A stretch of DNA of 64,000 bases from Antedon mediterranea (Eukaryota > Echinodermata > Crinoidea > Comatulida > Antedonidae): positions 23,972,412 to 24,036,411 of the forward strand of contig NC_092675.1 in assembly GCF_964355755.1 (NCBI RefSeq). Direction: 5' to 3'. A model generated the notes under the pieces. That model saw only the letters and a program-made list of their open reading frames with translations. It was not told the origin of the DNA and made no database searches. The position numbers and the translations under genes were made by a program. Of the stretch, positions 57,501 through 64,000 are shown one piece after another. Position 1 is the first letter of the stretch. Each line of letters starts with the position of its first letter.

Positions 57501-59419
57501 GTGTGTGTCGTTGTTAACCCGATATAAAACCGATAGGTTTCATAATGTATTGAAGAGCGGTAAATAACTTCCACAACTCAACAATTGTGAACTAAACTAA
57601 ACAAACTGTACTGTTTTCTAATGAGGTTTCACTAAATTTCTAAAATGATGGGAAAATTAGATGAAATTAGGGCTGAAAGATACGATTTTTGAGCGCAATA
57701 AATAAATTACGTTCCTGCAAATAGTATCTCTATCTCTCTCAATCTCTACACAATAAAATCAAGGAAAAAAACTTGTGTAAAAAAAATTCACTCTCAACAT
57801 TCCTCTGATAGTATTATTTTTCACCCGGTCCCTTTTATACATGCGATATACAGGAAAGGAATAACATTCTTTGTAGACATTTTAGAAGTTTCTGTGTACT
57901 GTGTGATGCAAAATTGTAGGAGACTAACTTTTTTTTAACTTTTAGGTATCGTGTTACACACGACTTTGGGACCTCATTAATGATAATCTACTAACCTCTA
58001 GCATAGCAGTATCGGTTGTGTTTCTTATTGAGGTAGGCCTAAATATAATAATAATTGTATACTGAATAATATTATTCTATAACCGAATTGGCGGGGGCGT
58101 TAACATTTTAAAGATGAACAAAACATTTAAAGCTCTGTCTACACACACTAAACTTTATGTGACAAAGCATGTGATGTGCCCATATATGGACATCTATTGT
58201 AGCTTAAGAATTGAACAATTTTCCTCAATCGATATCGATTGAAAATGACTTATTTAACAATATTGTTTTCAACAGGTTTTTGCGATTTTGTTTGCGGGAA
58301 GAAATGTAAAACATATCAAAAATCGAATATCTTATACCAAAGGTGATTGATATATAATGATTATTAACTTACTGTATAGTGTTGTAACAGAGAACAAATC
58401 GAATAACTTATAAATAGATTAGTCAAAAATGTTGGTAACGCAATTTCTTGGTACACACCTTTAAGCTTTATGTTATAATCCACTGTAAACATATTTCTGA
58501 TGTGTGTATCGTTAAAGATGTATTGTCCCTTGAAACACAAAAAAATGAAGGTCAAAATATTCTAAATTTAAATTGGCCATATCAAAGTAATATTAAAGTT
58601 ATTCACTTTAAGTTGAAAATTCGAGCCAAAAACAACAAGTATACGTAATTAACAGGTAGGCTAAATTAGTTTGATTACATTTCGTCTGGAAAATCGTCGC
58701 GAGCGAAAGTAAACAAAGATTTCAAACCACGAGTGCACATTATGCATATTCTAATTAGGATTGTTTACAACTCGTCACGGTTGAGAAGGTATTTTCACAC
58801 AGATCGTGAGGAAGTTTTATGATTATGCATACAGAGTAGCCAAACAAGCGCGTTTCATTATGGGATATGTTTTGATCGAAAACTTTGACTGGAAGTCAAA
58901 GTAATTTTTTTAACAAAAAAACCTCTGTTTTTCAGTTAAATGATTTTTTTTTTTTCAACAAATGTTTGGTTATAGCATGGAGAAATAAGTTAATCTCCAT
59001 GGTTATAGTTAATAACTATTATGATATTTCAAAATGACCCACCTTTTTTCGAAATCTTTTATTTTTTTTGTTTTTGGAATTAGTCAAAGGGACAATACAT
59101 CTTTAACTAATACTATCTTTAATGTTATTGTCATTTATCATTAACCGTTTTGAGTGATCGTCCGTTCTGGATCATAATACTCATGCGAACATTGGATGTA
59201 ATGTCCTATAAGATTGATTCCCACTATCGACGCACGCAACACACCAAGTATGTAACGCAACTTAAGTGATTTGACGAATCACAAACGATAGATTATTTGA
59301 ACTGTCGTTTTTTGGTCAACTCGTTTGCGTTGCGCTACGTCCTATGAGTGTGCTGATATGCTTATTTTAATTATTTTCCATTTATATTTTCAGGTATAAA
59401 AACTGCTTGGGAGTTGTAA
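54523..59419 (+). CDS. Tetraspanin
   Basis: Eleven coding exons: 54523-54573, 55052-55144, 55228-55257, 55789-55837, 56375-56427, 56636-56710, 56957-57019, 57316-57408, 57946-58032, 58276-58342 and 59394-59419. All are in phase, 228 residues. It has four membrane segments (TM1 ILLIFVNLIILIIGICAIGM, TM2 IVTFAGLVLGAFLFVIG, TM3 YIFILSLVVTLQLAVGIYIA, TM4 ending VVFLIEVFAILFAG). A large outer loop follows KVLLEVWKKM and carries the family signature CCG (MNCCGF), then PDSC and VSC, i.e. the four-cysteine pattern. Short cytoplasmic tails. Tetraspanins organise plasma- or endosomal-membrane microdomains with partner receptors and integrins; which subfamily cannot be told. The exon 5 acceptor (AACGAAG) has a poor pyrimidine tract. 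Exon 3 is only 30 bp. AATAAA follows the stop at about 59439. A MITE, a GGTCGG repeat and half a Tourist-like MITE lie in introns. Confidence 0.9.
54765..54870. repeat. CTAGGCCTAG-type low complexity in tetraspanin intron 1
   Basis: Overlapping GGCTAGGCCTTAGG-like palindromes. Just downstream (about 54905-54980) is a remnant of the AAGATGTATTGTCC MITE family, with ACAATACATCTTTAA. Confidence 0.55.
56724..56800. repeat. GGTCGGTCGGTT-type short repeat in tetraspanin intron
   Basis: Same layout as 448-525: ACTATGTCGG, GGTCGG steps, GTAAACAATAAC, then GACCTTGTT. Confidence 0.55.
58131..58205. mobile_element. Half of a Tourist-like MITE
   Basis: AGCTCTGTCTACACAC start with a TAA flank, ACTTTATGTGAC, then CCCATATATGGACAT. 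The right arm is missing. Confidence 0.65.
58515..59103. mobile_element. MITE, AAGATGTATTGTCCC family (long form, reversed)
   Basis: Reverse orientation relative to 45279-45819, with intact ends and TA flanks. Lies in the last tetraspanin intron. Confidence 0.8.
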
Positions 59420-60787
59420 TCTGTCACCAACACTTTCAATAAACAAATATATAAAATATATAAATATATAACATATTTCATGTATTTCATATTAATTTAT
59501 TAGGCCTAAAGGTTAAAAATATTGGCACAAATGTCAAGCCAAAAACAACCATAATATGTAATTAAATTGTGTATATTATTGAAGTTTGCATTTAATTGTT
59601 ACCAAAATAAGAAAAATGTGCACCTTTGTAAGAAATACGATACAAATAAATGTTGACATTTACTTTAGCTGGTCCCAAGTTTCATTACCGGTAAATGTAG
59701 GCCTCTATATTCGCTTTGACCAAAGTTATTGTTCAAAGACAAAACATATATTTGCTTTCGACCTGCGACGATCGACGACCTGCACCTACTTATTTAGACT
59801 TGCTCCAAGTCTGTATTTATTGTCTTTTTTATTTCATTCAACACGTCGTCGTTTTGATTTTTGTATTTGGAGTATCCAACTCAAGTAATACACGTATGAA
59901 ACGCCATATGTGCAAAAATATTTATATTTTTACTAATATTAAGACAAAACTCCGTCTGGAGCCCAGACTACTACTTATTATTTGTCGTCGGTTGTCGTCT
60001 GTGATCCAGAAAACAGCCAAAACCGTGTCGAGGAGAGGAGGAAGAGAGCTGTGAAAAGCACGCCACATCTTTCCCACATCGTGATTATTAAATATATGAC
60101 GTTTAATATCTTGTTTTTTTTGATCGTCGTAAATCGAATGTGGCTTCCTAATATTATTTCAATTCATTTAGATGCCTTCAGAAACGGATGGAAGGATCGA
60201 AGAACAAATTAAAATGATATAACAATATACTGCCACTCACATTTATTAGGTTTTTATTAGCTATTATTTTCATTTTCAATTAGTTTCAAATTGACAGTAG
60301 ATTTATATGAAATAGTTTCTTTGTTAATTTTGTCTTTACAGTATTTTCATATGTTATATATGTTGCATCGTGTATAATTTACTGGTATCTCATTGTAACG
60401 GCCAATAAAACTCGTTCCCGAAAAGTGTTCTTCACGAGGTAATTAATTATACACAGTGTAGTAAAAAAAGAAAATAAACTTAATGTTAGTAATTGTAGTA
60501 GTGTTTGACTTGCCATTAAAAAACTGATTAGGCAATATTCATTGATATATTTTCTTTAAAAATAAAATAACGCTGAGTGGAGAATCTTGATTGGTTGAAA
60601 ACTGATTTTCCTGTTTACTTTTTGACCAATCAAATTTGCTAGCGGTGATGTAATCTTGATCTTCAATGCGGAAATAAAGAGAGTAATAAAATCACAAACG
60701 TCTCGTTTGCATCCAGCCAGGGTAGTTACTCTTATTTTGTAATAAAAAACCTGTAGTAAAGTAATTGTTTTTAATTTGTAAACGATA
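59420..60787. other. Intergenic between tetraspanin and HINT3-like genes
   Basis: AT-rich. Contains the dispersed repeat at 59808-59955. Overlapping small frames here lack splice signals and similarity. The region just before 60788 should carry the HINT3-like promoter; no motif stands out. Confidence 0.45.
59808..59955 (+). repeat. Dispersed repeat shared with array units
   Basis: Matches the reverse complement of 12530-12670 and 28842-28982. Shared landmarks are GTCTGTATTTATTGTC-like, ACGTATGAAACGCCATATGTG and ACTAATATTAAG. Confidence 0.6.
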
Positions 60788-63082
60788 ATGGATGAAGAAA
60801 GGGTTAATACGTTAGAGAAAGATGAAGAAGACGATGATTTCGATAAATATGCACCAGAGAATCGATCTTCTACTACAGCAGGCAGTAGCCTCACTCACCC
60901 CGGATCTGTGGTGTTTGACGAGGACCACACGCCAGTAACCCGTGGAGGTGCTTACGAAATTTTGGTTAAGAAAAGTTGTGTGTTTTGTAAAATTGCTCAT
61001 GAAGACGAAGGGAGATTTTTTGCTAAGCCTGTTTTTCAAGTAAGCCTTGCCCATGCGAACTGAGTTCCATCATTTAAGTATTTAAGTTTAAATAAAAAGC
61101 AGAGGCCTACCTAGTCCTAGGCTAGGCCTACTAGGCCTTGGACGTCCTAGCTAGGCTAGACTAGACTAGCTAGGCCTAGGCTAGTAATAGTAGTAGGCCT
61201 AGGCCTAGACTAGTTAGAGAGGAGGAGGTCTAGCCTATCTAGGTAGGCCTAGGATAGTTAGGCCCTAGGCCTAGTACTTTAATAGGGTTGTTAGCCCGTA
61301 GTAGATAGAAATAGACTAGGAAAAGTTCAATGCTACCTAGCCTAGTAATAATAGTAGTAGGAGTAGCCAAGCAGTAGAGCCTAGGCCTAGCCTATAGCCG
61401 CATACTATTCTCCAAAATACATAAACCACACAGCTGCCAAAAAAATGACCTCACAATTGCGTGGTTCAGTTTATTTAAGCTAAGGGTTATTTAACAAAGT
61501 CACAGACAAAGTCCTACTATGTACTAATAACAAGACTTTAAAAAGATCCTGTAAAAAACCAAAGCAGATCGACAAATACATTTACTATCTAATGTATATG
61601 ATGTTAATTATTGGTACATTTTCCAGAATACAGAAGTGACCGTGTTTTCTGACATAAGTCCTGCAGCCAAAGTTCATCTTTTAGTAATACCAAACACTCA
61701 TATTGCCAGTGTACGAGATTTGAAGAAAGAACATATTCCATTATGTAAGTATTAAGAACCTACAATAACATTTTTGTTATTCTTTTATCATTATGTTATT
61801 GGAAACTGATTGATTGATAATCAATTATGTGCCTATATTTTAATCACAGAGGCAAGCAATTTCAGAGCTTTTTTTTTTTTTGCAATACAATTAAAAGGTA
61901 AACTTTACTGGTACGAATAGTTTTACAATGTATTAGGGATGTATGATATCAGAACAATTGTATGATTAATTCCTAGTTTTAAATGTTCTTTATTTTTATT
62001 GTCAGATTTAGTACCCTACACAAGATCGGCATATGTATATTAAATCATTCATTGTTTTTTTTTTAAACTATAGTAGAGTACATGTTTGCTGCAGGGGCAG
62101 GTGGGCTGGAGATTTTAAGTGGCAGTATCAATGAAGCAAGGTTAGTTTATCAGTGTAACTGATTATAGGCCTTGCCAGTCTACTTTTACATATCAGTATT
62201 CCCCTGTTACTGGTTTTCCCATATCCCATCTCATCATCTGGTAGTTGCTACATTCGTTATTTGTCTTTCCCATTTTTTTTAAATAGTGCCATGAAACTAA
62301 ATTAACTAATAGCTCTCTCCTGTCAAAATGTCAGTAATGTTAATGCTCAATTTAGAAGTTATCATCTGCAAAAAGAAACTCAAAATTTATGTTAACTGTC
62401 TATTTCTTGGATTTATTGAGAGTAATTATTAATAATGATGTTTAAATATAAGTTTTTTATTGGCTTGATTGACTGTGTGTAATTTTGTATTTTCTATTGG
62501 CAATGTAAGTTGTTGTGCTCTCTTTTTGCTGTTGTCTATTCGCACAGACAACAAGGTACACTGTGCCAATAGAAAACTTTACATTAGAGTGGATTTGTGG
62601 CTTGGTGATTATGTAGTTTGTCTACCAATCCAAGTGTCCTGGGTTCAAGTCCTGTCATATGTCAGGATTTTTTCTAATGACAAATTACAACTCCACTTCC
62701 AAAGACTTGTAATAAGACTTTGTTTATGTAGAGCATCTTGTGTAAATGTTTGTCTTGTGAACAGAATTGCCACCTTTAAGAAGGATAGTGAATGAATTTG
62801 CTTATGATTATCCTTGGCAATATGTAAACAAACAAAACAAACAAAGATTTTTTTTGAAAAATATGTACCATGTATATTATCTATTGTAAAGTTTTCTTTT
62901 TGTAATATTGCACACCGTAGAGTGGACAGTTATTGCCTTTATTTACTCCTTACAGAGTTGGTTTCCATTGCCCACCATTTACAAGTATGAGCCACCTGCA
63001 TATGCATATTTTGTATCCAGAAACAAGCATCAGATGGTGGAACAAACTCTTCTTTAAGCCTGATTCGTATTGGTTCACTCTG
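60788..63082 (+). CDS. HINT3: HINT3-like histidine-triad hydrolase (3' end not found)
   Basis: Exons 60788-61039, 61627-61744, 62074-62140 and 62956-63082 join in phase to 188 residues so far. An acidic, disordered N-terminus (residues 1-60) precedes SCVFCKIA, then VFSDISPAAKVHLLVIPNTH, VGFHCPPF and the catalytic histidine triad SHLHMHIL (HxHxH), followed by SYWFTL. These match the HINT3 order, with CxFC at the domain start, GFH.PPF before the triad and a YWF end. HIT hydrolases cleave nucleotide phosphoramidates such as AMP-lysine; HINT3 acts in cytoplasm and nucleus. Exon 4 ends at GTGAGT, so a short last exon (10-20 residues expected) must follow. The only candidate in the window (63382) shows no family resemblance, so it probably lies beyond 64000. 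Confidence 0.85.
61085..61400. repeat. CTAGGCCTAG-type low complexity in HINT3-like intron 1
   Basis: The densest such tract in the window, ~300 bp almost entirely of CTAG, GGCC, CTAGGCCTAG and TAGTAG words. Confidence 0.75.
62490..62575. mobile_element. Small inverted-repeat element, copy 1
   Basis: TTTTCTATTGGCA and TGCCAATAGAAAA ends bound 86 bp. Inside is a hairpin, CTATTCGCACAG / CTGTGCCAATAG, with loop ACAACAAGGTACA (62536-62572). Lies in HINT3-like intron 3. Confidence 0.65.
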
Positions 63083-63240
63083 GTGAGTTTATATTCTACA
63101 AAAATTGACAAAAACATTTTGATTACAATTGCTAGTGATAGAAAGCCATAAATATGCTTCTGTTTGTGAAAATGATGTTATTATATTACTTTTTTGCTGC
63201 TATCTGTACATATCATTTTACAATAGACATTAATAAAAAT

Positions 63241-63450
63241 GAAACTCCATCATTATCATAGTTATCCTTAATGAGGAACCACATATCTTTATTTTTTTTA
63301 TATTTATATAATTATGTTGGTCACTCCTTTTGTTTTCCTTTTTCTCGTCTTTGTGTATTTGTTATCGTTCCTGTTTTTTAGGTGTTGAGGGCCTCATGCA
63401 TGTTAGCCCCGGCTGTTTTGAGTCACCCTCATTAAACAAAGCTTAATAAA
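63241..63450. repeat. Possible LINE 3' tail
   Basis: GTTGAGGGCCTCATGCATG, then CCCCGGCTGTTTTGAGTCAC and AATAAA-like end. The layout resembles 3' tails of non-LTR retroelements, from memory of the general pattern; the class is not assigned. Confidence 0.35.
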
Positions 63451-63466
63451 TATGTGTAATTTATTA

Positions 63467-63537
63467 TTTTCTATTGGCACTTTTGACCATGTGTCTTATA
63501 TTCGCACAGTGTATCTTGTTGTCTGTGCGGATAGAAA
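63467..63537. mobile_element. Small inverted-repeat element, copy 2 (reversed)
   Basis: Same family as 62490-62575. The loop reads TGTATCTTGTTGT, the reverse complement of copy 1's loop with one change, so the two insertions are in opposite orientation. Confidence 0.65.
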
Positions 63538-63822
63538 ATAAAAGAGAGTCAATCGTGGCATCATCTCAATTTTACTTTGATTGAATCATTTTGTAATAAT
63601 TTGTAAATGTAATCACTATGTCTTAAAACAAATTAATGAAAACAATACACAGGTACTGTACTATCATAGGAGATCAGTTCCTCTATATGGTACCTGTGTT
63701 GTTTTCGTAAATTTGGTTAATAAAGGTGCTGACAAAACTACAGCTGAGGCAGCTTGCATCACACAAACCACAGTGAAAATTATAAACAATGTGTTTAGGT
63801 TTCTTTCCTTTGATTTTTCTAA

Positions 63823-63975
63823 AGCTCTGTCTACACATCAAACTTTATGTGACAAAAAAAATGTGATATGCCTATATATGGACATGATGATGTCATATTA
63901 CTACCATATTTGGTATATCAATACCATATTTGGGAATTTTTTTTGGCAAACTAATTTGATAGTGTAGGCAGAGCT
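63823..63975. mobile_element. Tourist-like MITE with TAA target duplication
   Basis: AGCTCTGTCTACACATCAAA at the left and TTTGATAGTGTAGGCAGAGCT at the right, flanked by TAA on both sides; ~153 bp. Internally CTATATATGG replaces the CCATATATGG of other copies. Confidence 0.82.
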
Positions 63976-64000
63976 TAAAACATTATTACACTGAATAATT

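Noticed and set aside
59586-60212. Three overlapping frames of 76-112 codons
   Set aside because: Biased composition, partly a dispersed repeat, no splice signals or domain pattern.
62469-62795. 108-codon frame in HINT3 intron 3
   Set aside because: Non-ATG start, overlaps the small inverted-repeat element, and lies between well-supported exons.
63382-63435. Last exon of the HINT3-like gene
   Set aside because: An acceptor-like TTTTTTAG and a short frame exist, but the encoded residues do not resemble the family's C-terminus and the segment looks like a retroelement tail.

Overview
This is eukaryotic (metazoan) nuclear DNA: AT-rich, with short exons bounded by GT-AG introns and many small dispersed repeats. 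Abundant CTAGGCCTAG-type palindromic low complexity, together with the genes present (MS4A-like, TMEM244/SYS1-like, Link-domain protein, tetraspanin, HINT3-like), suggests an invertebrate deuterostome, most likely an echinoderm. The species is an inference only.

Bases 1-38273 are a tandem array of a ~16.3 kb unit: a partial unit A (1-3359), unit B (3360-19662) and unit C (19663-38273). Each full unit carries, in order, a ~106-bp minisatellite, an MS4A/CD20-like four-transmembrane gene (+), a PIF/Harbinger transposase gene (+), a decayed MADF-domain gene (-) and a second MADF-domain gene (-). Transposase plus MADF/Myb-like protein is the usual two-gene set of PIF/Harbinger elements. The transposase is open in unit C (29434-31794) and broken by one base in unit B. 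The MADF partner is complete only in unit C (36461-37953); in A and B a 787-bp deletion removed its 5' part. Unit C also holds a Helitron at 33910-35292, with the exact empty site preserved in A and B.

Bases 38274-64000 are single copy on the + strand: a TMEM244/SYS1-like Golgi membrane protein (38921-43900), a secreted PAN plus three-Link-domain protein (46682-48753), a tetraspanin (54523-59419) and the 5' part of a HINT3-like histidine-triad hydrolase (60788 to beyond 63082). Between and within them lie three tRNA-derived SINEs, several inverted-repeat MITE families, and a truncated Penelope-like retroelement (- strand) with a GIY-YIG endonuclease and a well-formed hammerhead ribozyme (51287-51359).

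The genes do not form one pathway. The strongest signals are the ribozyme-bearing Penelope element, the Helitron with its empty site, and the Harbinger/MADF/MS4A array, whose near-identical copies differ in informative ways. Part of the array could be uncollapsed haplotypes in the assembly. All calls come from reading the sequence; no database search was run.
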